DNA from: Bacteroidia bacterium
GTDB taxonomy: Bacteria; Bacteroidota; Bacteroidia; NS11-12g; UBA9320
Length of the DNA stretch: 6,165 nt
Assembly: GCA_029253325.1 (NCBI GenBank)
Contig: JAQWZS010000064.1
Coordinates: 1-6,165, forward strand
Reading direction: 5' to 3'
The notes beneath the pieces are model-generated. The model made no database searches. It saw only the letters and a program-made list of their open reading frames with translations, and had not been told where the DNA came from. Shown here piece after piece: positions 1 through 6,165 of the stretch. Position numbers and translations under genes: made by a program. Position 1 is the stretch's first letter, and each line of letters opens with the position of its first letter.

Positions 1-628
1 CTTCGTCAAATACTAATGTATCTGCATCACCACTACTCTTACTCATTTTTCCCTGTGCTGTCAACCCAGGAACTTTAACTAACTTACCTGTATTGCTGTA
101 TGCTTTTGGTTCTTTGAAATAAGAATTGCCATACATATGATTAAATCGATTGGCAAATGTCCTTGTCATCTCAAGATGTTGTTGTTGATCTTTACCTACT
201 GGAACAAAATCAGCATGATGGGCTAGTATATCAACAGCCATAAGAACTGGATAAGTAAGCAAGCCAGCATTTACATTATCCTTTTGCGTACGTATTTTTT
301 CTTTGAAAGAAGTGCTTCTCTCCAACTCACCCAAATATGCATTCATATTCATGTAAGTATATAGTTCAGCAATTGCTGGCACATCACTTTGAACGAATAG
401 AGCACATTTTTCTGGATCTACACCCATTGCTAGATGTTCAGCCAAGACTTGTTTTACGTTGCTGTGTAAGTCTGAAGGCGTAGGGTGGGTTGTCAAAGAG
501 TGTATATCTGCAATAAAAAAGAAACAATCATGCTCCTCTTGCATTTTGAGAAAACTCTTAACTGCACCAAAATAATTGCCTAAATGCAATTTTCCTGTTG
601 GCCTTATACCAGATACTACTCTCGACAT
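1..628 (-). CDS. trpS: Tryptophanyl-tRNA synthetase, N-terminal part (3' end outside window)
   Basis: Cytoplasmic class I aminoacyl-tRNA synthetase that activates tryptophan with ATP and charges tRNA-Trp. I translated the frame open at the left edge: 209 codons from an ATG at 626-628, with no stop. It begins MSRVVSGIRPTGKLHLGNYF, which contains the HIGH-type ATP-binding motif as HLGN (residues 15-18). The conserved tract LLTYPVLMAVDIL (about 123-135) is followed by VPVGKDQQQHLE (142-153), typical of the tryptophan-site region, and the KMSKS loop is intact at 194-198. TrpS proteins are usually about 330 residues, so roughly the last third, including the anticodon-binding helical part, lies outside. 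The start is chosen because the protein begins just before the conserved GIRPTG segment. It follows the ABC gene in the same direction after an 89-base gap and has a promoter candidate in that gap. From memory, the sequence resembles the Bacteroides-type TrpS more than the shorter-motif Flavobacterium type; this is not checked. Confidence 0.96.
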   Translation of the reverse strand, partial: MSRVVSGIRPTGKLHLGNYFGAVKSFLKMQEEHDCFFFIADIHSLTTHPTPSDLHSNVKQVLAEHLAMGVDPEKCALFVQSDVPAIAELYTYMNMNAYLGELERSTSFKEKIRTQKDNVNAGLLTYPVLMAVDILAHHADFVPVGKDQQQHLEMTRTFANRFNHMYGNSYFKEPKAYSNTGKLVKVPGLTAQGKMSKSSGDADTLVFDE

Positions 629-644
629 TGGGTTATTGAAGCCT

Positions 645-675
645 CAAAAATAGAACGCCAAAAACATTATACCAA
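645..675 (-). promoter_or_regulatory. Candidate Bacteroidota-type promoter for trpS
   Basis: On the minus strand a TATTTTTG box (645-652) matches the Bacteroidota -7 consensus TAnnTTTG exactly. A TTG (673-675) lies 20 bases upstream, the spacing expected for the -33 element. Transcription would begin near 639-640, giving a leader of about 11 bases before the trpS ATG at 628. No Shine-Dalgarno sequence is visible, as is usual in this phylum. The caveat is that the same octamer also occurs inside the ABC gene on both strands (976-983 plus, 1518-1525 minus), so the -7 match alone proves little. The paired -33 and the position in the gap are what support it. Confidence 0.4.
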
Positions 676-679
676 TGTT
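663..679 (-). terminator. Weak hairpin with T-run after the ABC gene (possible terminator)
   Basis: Six-base perfect arms (AACATT and AATGTT) enclose a five-base loop. Read on the minus strand, the second arm runs into TTTTT, giving the shape of an intrinsic terminator about 40 bases past the ABC stop. The stem has only one G-C pair, so it would be weak, and it overlaps the -33 element of the trpS promoter candidate. It may be chance in AT-rich sequence. Confidence 0.18.
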
Positions 680-717
680 GTGGATATTTAAAGTGATTTA
701 ATCTTATAAAATTAAAT

Positions 718-2478
718 TTAAGTAGATTCAATCAACTCAAATTGTTTTTGAAAAAGAGTAAAATATGCTCCTTTTTTAGCCATAAGTTCTTTATGATCTC
801 CGATTTCAACCACAGCCCCTTTATCAATAACAAGAATTGAATCAGCTTCTTTGATTGTACTCAAACGATGGGCTACTACAATGGATGTTCGATTAACCAT
901 TAGTTTCTTGATAGCTTGTTGGATGAGGTCCTCTGTTTCAGAGTCAACACTCGAAGTAGCTTCATCTAAAATTAATATTTTTGGGTCTGCCGCCATCGCA
1001 CGAATAAAACTAACTAACTGGCGTTGCCCACCAGATAATGAAACTCCACGCTCCATAACTTCATAGTTAAAACCGCCTTCTAATTTTTGAATAAATTCAA
1101 ATGCACCAACTTCTTTTGCTGCATCCTCTACATGTTTTGGTGAAATATCTCCATTCTTTAAATTTATATTTTCACTTACACTTCCTCCAAAAAGAAAAAC
1201 ATCCTGCATGACTACACCTACCTGACGTCTCAATGATTTCAAATCCAAATTTTTTACATTGATACCATCAATCATAACATCCCCTTTTTGACATTCATAT
1301 AATCGAGTGATTAAGTTAATGACGCTTGATTTTCCTGCACCTGTAGCACCCACAATAGCCAGACTTTTTCCAGGTTCAACACGAAAACTAACATCTTTCA
1401 AAACTTGAACACCCTCATTGTACGAAAACCAAACGTTTTTAAAATCAATAGCACCATTGATATCAGTTAAAACTTGTTTGCCTTTTTTCTCTATCTCTGA
1501 ATAATCATCAAGTAATTCAAAAATACGATCACTACTTACCATTCCCATTTGCATAGTGTTAAATCGGTCGGCAATGAATCTAATAGGCCTGAAAATAAGA
1601 TTGATATACAAGATAAATGCTGATATTAAACCTACACTTGCCTCAGTTGGATACCCAACACTCCAAAAAATTATTAATCCCAACGCCAAACTACTTAGAA
1701 TCTCAACAATTGGAAAATAAATTGCGTAATAAAAGATAGATCGTTTGTTGGCCTCGCGATGTTCTCGATTAATTTTTTCGAACTTTTCAAATTCTTGATT
1801 CTGCTTGCCAAAAATTTGAATAACTTCCATCCCAACAATTTGCTCTTGAACGAAAGAATTCATTTGAGACACTTTAGCTCGGACCGTCTGAAAAGATACC
1901 CTTACCCCTCGTCTAAAAAAATCAGAAGCAATAATAAGTAAAGGTAAAACACATAAGGAAAGTAGTGTTAGCTGCCAGCTGCTGTAAAACATAACTCCCA
2001 AGACCACAATTATTTGAGCTAAATCTCCAAGGATAGATATGAAACCCTGAGAGAAAAAAGATGAGATGGTCTCCACATCCGAAACAGATCTCGTGACAAG
2101 CATACCCACCTTACTTTTATCAAAAAACCTACTATTCATTGAGATAATATGCTTATAGACTTTCATTCGTAAATCTTCAATTACTTTTTGTCCTAATAAA
2201 TTAGAAACATAAGTGTTACCAAAAATTACAATGCTATTTAATAATAGATGAATAAAAATTAAAATAGAGAAAGTAGTAATTCCCTCAATATCTTTATTTA
2301 CGATAGGTTGATCCAGTGTATATTGAACTAATAAAGGACGAATAGGTGCCAAAATTGTGGCAATTACCGTCAATACCAAAGCAAGTATGGCTATTGTTTG
2401 GTGTGGTTTTGCTAACTTAATTATTCGCAAAATCAAATGAAAATCAAATGAAATAGAATTATTAGACTTTGAATTCAT
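718..2478 (-). CDS. ABC half-transporter, fused permease and ATPase (MsbA-like exporter)
   Basis: Inner-membrane ABC exporter subunit of 586 residues with permease and ATPase on one chain; such proteins work as dimers. Six hydrophobic segments are visible at about residues 27-49, 67-87, 145-165, 168-188, 247-272 and 282-302. The nucleotide-binding domain follows, with A-loop Tyr353, Walker A GATGAGKS (377-384), Q-loop Gln425, signature LSGGQ (481-485), Walker B ILILDE (501-506, with catalytic Glu506), D-loop SSVD (509-512) and H-loop His537. All catalytic elements are intact, so it should be active. The start is the ATG at 2476-2478. The same frame stays open to a GTG/TTG-type start at 2559, but that would add 27 residues lying wholly inside truA. 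The chosen start gives the usual family length and overlaps the truA end by 17 bases, suggesting translational coupling. The substrate cannot be read from the sequence: lipid or lipid A core (MsbA), drug or peptide are all possible, so no symbol is given. Confidence 0.95.
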   Translation of the reverse strand: MNSKSNNSISFDFHLILRIIKLAKPHQTIAILALVLTVIATILAPIRPLLVQYTLDQPIVNKDIEGITTFSILIFIHLLLNSIVIFGNTYVSNLLGQKVIEDLRMKVYKHIISMNSRFFDKSKVGMLVTRSVSDVETISSFFSQGFISILGDLAQIIVVLGVMFYSSWQLTLLSLCVLPLLIIASDFFRRGVRVSFQTVRAKVSQMNSFVQEQIVGMEVIQIFGKQNQEFEKFEKINREHREANKRSIFYYAIYFPIVEILSSLALGLIIFWSVGYPTEASVGLISAFILYINLIFRPIRFIADRFNTMQMGMVSSDRIFELLDDYSEIEKKGKQVLTDINGAIDFKNVWFSYNEGVQVLKDVSFRVEPGKSLAIVGATGAGKSSVINLITRLYECQKGDVMIDGINVKNLDLKSLRRQVGVVMQDVFLFGGSVSENINLKNGDISPKHVEDAAKEVGAFEFIQKLEGGFNYEVMERGVSLSGGQRQLVSFIRAMAADPKILILDEATSSVDSETEDLIQQAIKKLMVNRTSIVVAHRLSTIKEADSILVIDKGAVVEIGDHKELMAKKGAYFTLFQKQFELIEST

Positions 2479-3205
2479 CCCAATTATAGCCAATTTCAAA
2501 TAAATACAACCCTGCTGCAGAAACACTTTTACCTGCACTACTTCGCTCTCGATTACCAATTATTTTTTGCAAATCATCAATAGAAATATTTCCATAACCG
2601 ACTTCCAATAATGTTCCAACCAATGCCCTTACCATATTGCGTAAAAATCTATTTGATTTTACACGAAATTCAAACAATCCATCACCTTCAGACCACTTAG
2701 CCTCCATCAGATCACAAATCGTAGTTTTATTATCCCCTCCTCGCTTGCAGAAAGAAGCAAAGTCCTTATGTTTTAATAGTTCTTCACATCCCTCATTCAT
2801 GAGTTTCACACTGGGTTTATTATAAACAAACAAGGTCTGATTTTCAGTAAATGGGTTCTTGATTGCTGTAGTCTTATAAATATACGTTCGATAAGTAGCC
2901 GAAAAACGTGAATGAAACTGATCATTAACTTCAAACGCTTGCCTTACTGCAATATCTTTGGGTAGCATTTGGTTAAGTCGAAAAACAAATCGTTCAGGCA
3001 ATTTTAGGTTGTAATCGAAATGCAAAAAAAATTGAATTGCATGGACACCCGCATCGGTTCTTCCGCATCCCATAACAGGAGTTCTTATTTTGAGAATTTT
3101 CTCCAATTCTTTTTCTAAAACCTCTTGGACGGTAACATTATTAGATTGCATTTGCCAACCATGATAATTTGTTCCGTTGTAAGCTATTTCTAATACGTAT
3201 CTCAA
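2462..3205 (-). CDS. truA: tRNA pseudouridine(38-40) synthase TruA, TTG start
   Basis: Converts uridines 38, 39 and 40 in the anticodon stem-loop of tRNAs to pseudouridine. The protein (247 residues, usual family size) begins RYVLEIAYNGTNYHGWQ, the typical TruA opening. It carries the catalytic motif GRTDAGVHA with nucleophile Asp51, then FHSRFSATYRTYIY (about 97-110), the helix NRFLRNMVRALVGTLLEVG (185-203), and the C-terminal AAGLYLFEIGY. No ATG exists in frame before residue 19, and a TAA at 3230-3232 closes the frame upstream. The start must therefore be non-ATG: TTG at 3203-3205, directly before the conserved RY, or TTG at 3215-3217, which adds four residues. I chose 3205 because the family typically starts at MRY. 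The stop lies inside the beginning of the ABC gene, so truA is the first gene of a two-gene unit. It is divergent from ftcD. No convincing promoter was found upstream. Confidence 0.95.
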   Translation of the reverse strand: MRYVLEIAYNGTNYHGWQMQSNNVTVQEVLEKELEKILKIRTPVMGCGRTDAGVHAIQFFLHFDYNLKLPERFVFRLNQMLPKDIAVRQAFEVNDQFHSRFSATYRTYIYKTTAIKNPFTENQTLFVYNKPSVKLMNEGCEELLKHKDFASFCKRGGDNKTTICDLMEAKWSEGDGLFEFRVKSNRFLRNMVRALVGTLLEVGYGNISIDDLQKIIGNRERSSAGKSVSAAGLYLFEIGYNWDEFKV

Positions 3206-3277
3206 TGGTATATACAAAGCAATGGATTTTTACTCAAATTGGATATAAAATCAACTAAAATATCATGTCATTGAATT

Positions 3278-3299
3278 ATAAGTTCTTGATTTAACTTAT
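3278..3299. repeat. 7-bp inverted repeat in the truA/ftcD divergent gap
   Basis: Perfect arms ATAAGTT (3278-3284) and AACTTAT (3293-3299) are separated by eight bases (CTTGATTT), making a 22-base dyad roughly midway between the two divergent starts (3205 and 3373). This is the size and placement of a dimeric regulator's operator. The arms are AT-rich and no second copy was noticed in the window, so chance is a real alternative. Confidence 0.3.
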
Positions 3300-3346
3300 T
3301 CTTTTGAATTTGAGGAAATTATTAACTGAAAGTGTTCATCTAATTA

Positions 3347-3354
3347 TATTTTTG
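3347..3354 (+). promoter_or_regulatory. Candidate -7 box for ftcD
   Basis: TATTTTTG matches the Bacteroidota TAnnTTTG element exactly and lies 18 bases before the ftcD ATG at 3373, implying a leader of about 13 bases, much like the trpS arrangement. No TTG or TTTG lies at the expected distance upstream; the nearest TTTG, at 3309-3312, is 34 bases away, too far. The call therefore rests on the -7 box and its position only. Confidence 0.3.
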
Positions 3355-3372
3355 TTGCCATTATATCAAAAT

Positions 3373-5061
3373 ATGAATCAACAACTGATAGAATGTGTAC
3401 CAAATTTTAGTGAGGGTCGTGATCTTGGAGTCATTAAACAAATCACCAACGAAATTGAATGTGTGGATGGAGTTAAACTTTTGGATGTCGATCCGGGAGC
3501 TGCTACCAATCGAACTGTAGTAACATTTGTTGGAACGCCTCAGGCTGTTGTTCATGCTGCATTTAAAGCCATTGTTAAAGCTGGTGAATTAATAGATATG
3601 AGTAAACATTCTGGAGAACATGCTCGTATGGGTGCTACCGATGTTTGCCCATTTATACCTGTGGCCAATATATCAATGAAAGAAACGGCTGAATGGGCAA
3701 CAAAACTTGCACAAAAAGTAGGAGAATCAACAGATATACCGGTTTACCTTTATGGTGAATCACAACCAAATAAAAAGCGTCACGTCCTATCTATTATTCG
3801 AGCTGGAGAATATGAAGGATTTTTTGAAAAAATTAAAAAGCCTGAATGGAAACCTGATTTTGGACCTGTGGAATACAATGCAAAATCTGGAGCAACCACT
3901 ATTGGTGCACGAGATTTTTTGATTGCATATAACATAAATCTTAATACCAAATCTACTCGAATAGCAAATCGAGTTGCTTTTGATGTGAGAGAAAATGGAA
4001 GAGTAAAACGTACGGGCAATCCCTACACAGGAAAAATAGTTACTTATGAAAATGGTCAAACAGTTCGCATACCAGGAACATGCAAAGCTGTGCAAGCGGT
4101 AGGATGGTATATTGATGAGTATCATGTTGCTCAGGTAAGTGCTAACTTAACCAACTATCAAGTTACCCCAATACACATATTCTTTGACGAAGTTCAAAAA
4201 AGCTGTATTTCAAGAGGAGTAAGAATCACTGGAAGTGAGTTAGTCGGCTTAATTCCTCTAAAAGCAATGTTAGATGCAGGTAAACATTATCTAAAAAAAC
4301 AAGGAAGATCTCTGGGTGTAAGCGAGGAAGAACTTATTCATATTGCCATTAAATCTATGGGACTTGATGAATTAGGACCATTCGATCCGAATAAGAAAAT
4401 TATTGAATATCAACTTAAAAATGAAAGCGATGAACGTTTGGTAAATTTAACTGCCAAAAAACTAGCCCAAGAAACAGCCTCTGAGAGCATGGCACCTGGA
4501 GGAGGAAGTATTTCTGCATTTGTAGGTTCTCTTGGAATCTCATTAGGGACTATGGTTTCAAATTTATCAGCCAACAAACCAGGATGGGAAGAAAAATTAG
4601 ATGATTTTTCAAATTGGGCTGAAAATGGTCAATCTATTCAAAAACAATTACTTTTCCTTGTAGATGAGGACACCAGATCATTTAACCAAATTATCGATGC
4701 AATTCGAATGGCTAAAGACACAGAGAATGAGAAAAAGTTAAGATTAGAAGCTATTCAGAATGCAAGTAAATATGCTGCTGAGGTTCCATATCAAGTCATG
4801 CAAACCACTTATAAATCACTTGATTTGTTGAAAGCAATGTTAAAAATTGGCAACCCAGCATCGATGTCTGATACTGGTGTTGGGGCTTTATGTTGCTTAA
4901 CAGCTATAGAAGGTGCATACATGAATGTTAGGATTAATACCAAAGATTTAAACGATAAAGATTTCGCATCGAATCTTAACGAAAAAGCAAATAAATTGAT
5001 GGCTAAAGCTAAACAAGATTTTGGTTCAATCATAAAACTGGTTCATGATAGTATCCATTAG
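3373..5061 (+). CDS. ftcD: Bifunctional glutamate formimidoyltransferase / formimidoyltetrahydrofolate cyclodeaminase
   Basis: Cytoplasmic enzyme of histidine degradation and folate metabolism, 562 residues. It moves the formimino group from N-formimino-L-glutamate to tetrahydrofolate, releasing glutamate, then cyclises 5-formimino-THF to 5,10-methenyl-THF with loss of ammonia. The transferase half covers about residues 3-300: opening LIECVPNFSEGRD, GEHARMGATDVCPFIPV (81-97, where His83 corresponds to the catalytic His82 of the pig enzyme as I recall it), and GSELVGLIP (287-295). A linker around 335-350 leads to the cyclodeaminase half, with APGGGS (374-379), DEDTRSFNQIIDA (431-443) and GNPASMSDTGVGAL (493-506). 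Length and order match the fused animal-type enzyme (about 540 residues). The ATG at 3373 begins MNQQLIECVPNF, the normal family start. The frame is open back to a TTG at 3304, but that would add an unrelated 23-residue hydrophobic stretch and cross the promoter candidate. No other hut gene is in the window. Confidence 0.96.
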   Translation: MNQQLIECVPNFSEGRDLGVIKQITNEIECVDGVKLLDVDPGAATNRTVVTFVGTPQAVVHAAFKAIVKAGELIDMSKHSGEHARMGATDVCPFIPVANISMKETAEWATKLAQKVGESTDIPVYLYGESQPNKKRHVLSIIRAGEYEGFFEKIKKPEWKPDFGPVEYNAKSGATTIGARDFLIAYNINLNTKSTRIANRVAFDVRENGRVKRTGNPYTGKIVTYENGQTVRIPGTCKAVQAVGWYIDEYHVAQVSANLTNYQVTPIHIFFDEVQKSCISRGVRITGSELVGLIPLKAMLDAGKHYLKKQGRSLGVSEEELIHIAIKSMGLDELGPFDPNKKIIEYQLKNESDERLVNLTAKKLAQETASESMAPGGGSISAFVGSLGISLGTMVSNLSANKPGWEEKLDDFSNWAENGQSIQKQLLFLVDEDTRSFNQIIDAIRMAKDTENEKKLRLEAIQNASKYAAEVPYQVMQTTYKSLDLLKAMLKIGNPASMSDTGVGALCCLTAIEGAYMNVRINTKDLNDKDFASNLNEKANKLMAKAKQDFGSIIKLVHDSIH

Positions 5062-5068
5062 ATTGGAA

Positions 5069-5118
5069 TATTTTTGACATATATGACAATTCAAATTCAT
5101 TATAATTCATTATAATTG
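5069..5118 (+). promoter_or_regulatory. AT-rich region with promoter-like boxes before the PorP/SprF gene
   Basis: Two alternatives are visible. TATTTTTG at 5069-5076 is an exact TAnnTTTG box but has no good -33 partner and would give a leader of about 75-80 bases. TATAATTG at 5111-5118 is one mismatch from the consensus and would give a leader of about 30 bases, also without a clear -33. TTGACA (5074-5079) and TATAAT (5101-5106) also occur but are 21 bases apart, wide for a housekeeping promoter of the enterobacterial kind. The gene probably has its own promoter in this gap; which box is used is uncertain. Confidence 0.25.
5094..5117. repeat. 10-bp tandem repeat, 2.4 copies
   Basis: The unit AATTCATTAT repeats exactly with period 10 (each base from 5094 to 5107 equals the base ten further on) and breaks at 5118. 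The period is close to one helical turn. It lies 38 bases before the PorP/SprF start and creates two copies of TATAAT, so it overlaps the likely promoter area. It could come from replication slippage or affect promoter strength. Confidence 0.6.
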
Positions 5119-5155
5119 TGCCTTACCAATAATGAATAAAACGTTATTACTACTT

Positions 5156-6165
5156 ATGAAAAAATTACTAATTCTATTAGCTGCCTCTTTAAGTCTGAAC
5201 ACATATGCACAACAAGACCCTTATTATACTCACTTCAAGGACGTCATACAAGCATATAATCCAGCTGGTGCAGGACATAGTTTAGGAGAGATCTGCATAA
5301 GCGGTTTAACTCACAACCAATGGAGGGATTATACTGACGATACAGAATTGAGAGGAACAGACATCACTAGTGATTTACCGGGTCAAGATGTTGCACCGGT
5401 TACTTATAACATGAATATAAATTCTGTTTTCAATTTAGGAAAATCTGGCGATCAATTTTTAGGTGCTGGTCTATCAATCATTGATGATAAAATTGGATAT
5501 TCAAAATCGACTTCCATCATGGCCAATTTAAATTGGCGTAAGCAATTCCAGGGAGGATTCAACGAGATTGCTATCGGTCTTGGAGTTGGTGGTACGCAAT
5601 GGGGATGGGATAATCCAAAATTTAAAGCAAAAGATTTATCCGATCCCAATATTCCTATCAGCGGTGCTAACGAAATGAATTTTGATATGAACGTTGGTTT
5701 ATTGTATAAACAACAACAACTAGGTGTTAGCTCATTCAAAAATTTCTATGCTGGTTTTTCTATTACAAACGTTAATCAAGCTCAATACTCTGTTACAGTC
5801 AATACAGCTGACAACCAAACAAGAGATCTGAATATGTCTTATGTGCCCCACTACTACACTATTGTTGGCAGTGATTTCGAAATGGGTAACATTACATTAG
5901 AACCTGCCATTCTAGCAAAATATGGTTTACTACAAGGTTCTTATAGACCTCAAGTTGATTTGAATATGACTGCTCTCTTTGCAAATACGTTTAGAGGCGG
6001 TATAGCTTACAGACAATGGTCTAATAGTGATGCGATATCAGTACTGCTTGGTTATCAAAAAGACAACATCAAAATTGGATATTCTTATGATATCACAGTA
6101 TCAAACATTCAAAAAGTGAGTAACGGAACGCATGAAATTTTTGTAAGATATTGTATTCCTATATC
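5156..6165 (+). CDS. PorP/SprF-family type IX secretion outer-membrane protein (3' end outside window)
   Basis: Member of the PorP/SprF family: outer-membrane beta-barrel proteins of Bacteroidota connected with type IX secretion and, for SprF, with surface delivery of a gliding adhesin. I translated 336 codons from the ATG at 5156 with no stop. Residues 1-18 form a signal peptide (MKKLLILLAASLSLNTYA, likely cut before QQD). The mature start carries QDPYYTHF and NPAGAG (35-40), the family's usual QDP...NPAYAG pattern with Gly in place of the common Tyr. The rest shows alternating short strands rich in Gly, Tyr and Asn, such as FLGAGLSIIDDKIG, and ends with YSYDITVS and GTHEIFVRYCIPI (324-336), the typical family C-terminus. 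Probably only a few residues lie outside. Many of these genes follow a large adhesin gene; here the upstream neighbour is ftcD, 94 bases away. Paralogues are common in a genome, so I cannot say it is the core PorP of the secretion machine. Confidence 0.88.
   Translation, partial: MKKLLILLAASLSLNTYAQQDPYYTHFKDVIQAYNPAGAGHSLGEICISGLTHNQWRDYTDDTELRGTDITSDLPGQDVAPVTYNMNINSVFNLGKSGDQFLGAGLSIIDDKIGYSKSTSIMANLNWRKQFQGGFNEIAIGLGVGGTQWGWDNPKFKAKDLSDPNIPISGANEMNFDMNVGLLYKQQQLGVSSFKNFYAGFSITNVNQAQYSVTVNTADNQTRDLNMSYVPHYYTIVGSDFEMGNITLEPAILAKYGLLQGSYRPQVDLNMTALFANTFRGGIAYRQWSNSDAISVLLGYQKDNIKIGYSYDITVSNIQKVSNGTHEIFVRYCIPI

Noticed and set aside
976..983. TATTTTTG promoter-like box on the plus strand (and another at 1518-1525 on the minus strand)
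   Set aside because: Both are inside the ABC coding region with no gene placed to use them. They show that the octamer arises by chance in this AT-rich DNA.
2479..2559. N-terminal extension of the ABC transporter to an upstream non-ATG start
   Set aside because: The 27 added residues lie entirely within the truA coding sequence in another frame, are not typical of the family, and the ATG at 2478 gives the normal length.
3304..3372. TTG-started N-terminal extension of FtcD with a hydrophobic stretch resembling a signal peptide
   Set aside because: FtcD is a cytoplasmic enzyme, its conserved start coincides with the ATG at 3373, and the extension would span the promoter candidate.
3787..4125. 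112-codon open frame on the minus strand
   Set aside because: It lies inside the well-supported ftcD gene, and its translation (Ser, Ile and Cys rich, no recognisable domain) looks like a shadow of the coding strand. Other antisense frames at 851-1066, 1759-1941, 2637-2825, 3361-3555, 3780-4019, 4809-5033 and 5452-5739 were set aside for the same reason.
5062..5093. Rho-independent terminator after ftcD
   Set aside because: No stem of useful length is present. CATATATG (5078-5085) is only a short AT-rich palindrome, and the T-run at 5071-5075 is not preceded by a hairpin.
1..6165. Mobile element, CRISPR array, tRNA or rRNA gene, or a novel defence or biosynthetic system
   Set aside because: Nearly all bases are covered by five recognisable genes. 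The gaps are 89, about 167 and 94 bases and hold no long inverted repeats, spaced repeats or cloverleaf-like structure that I could see.

Overview
The window looks like an ordinary, low-GC chromosomal stretch from a member of the Bacteroidota. The main reason is the rightmost gene, a PorP/SprF-family outer-membrane protein tied to type IX secretion, a family known from this phylum. Supporting points are the lack of clear Shine-Dalgarno sequences, Bacteroidota-style TTG/TAnnTTTG promoter candidates, and an ABC half-transporter next to truA. I would guess the Flavobacteriales or a nearby order, but the sequence read by eye cannot fix the family.

Layout, left to right. Positions 1-628 (minus) hold the N-terminal two thirds of tryptophanyl-tRNA synthetase (trpS), cut by the left edge. 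Positions 718-2478 (minus) hold a complete ABC half-transporter of the MsbA-like exporter type. Positions 2462-3205 (minus) hold truA, the tRNA pseudouridine(38-40) synthase. Its stop lies inside the start of the ABC gene (17-base overlap), so the two probably form a translationally coupled unit read truA then ABC. trpS lies downstream in the same direction but has its own likely promoter. A divergent intergenic region of about 167 bases separates truA from ftcD (3373-5061, plus), a fused glutamate formimidoyltransferase / formimidoyltetrahydrofolate cyclodeaminase. After 94 AT-rich bases carrying a 10-bp tandem repeat comes the PorP/SprF gene (5156 to beyond the right edge, plus).

The genes do not form one pathway. 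trpS and truA serve translation (tRNA charging and tRNA modification). ftcD performs the last, folate-linked step of histidine degradation, but no other hut gene is visible. The PorP/SprF protein belongs to the cell surface and type IX secretion. I found no mobile element, CRISPR array, tRNA or rRNA, and no evidence of a new system. The points worth a second look are the non-ATG start of truA, the overlap that sets the true start of the ABC gene, the isolated ftcD, the stand-alone PorP/SprF gene, and the small repeats in the intergenic regions.
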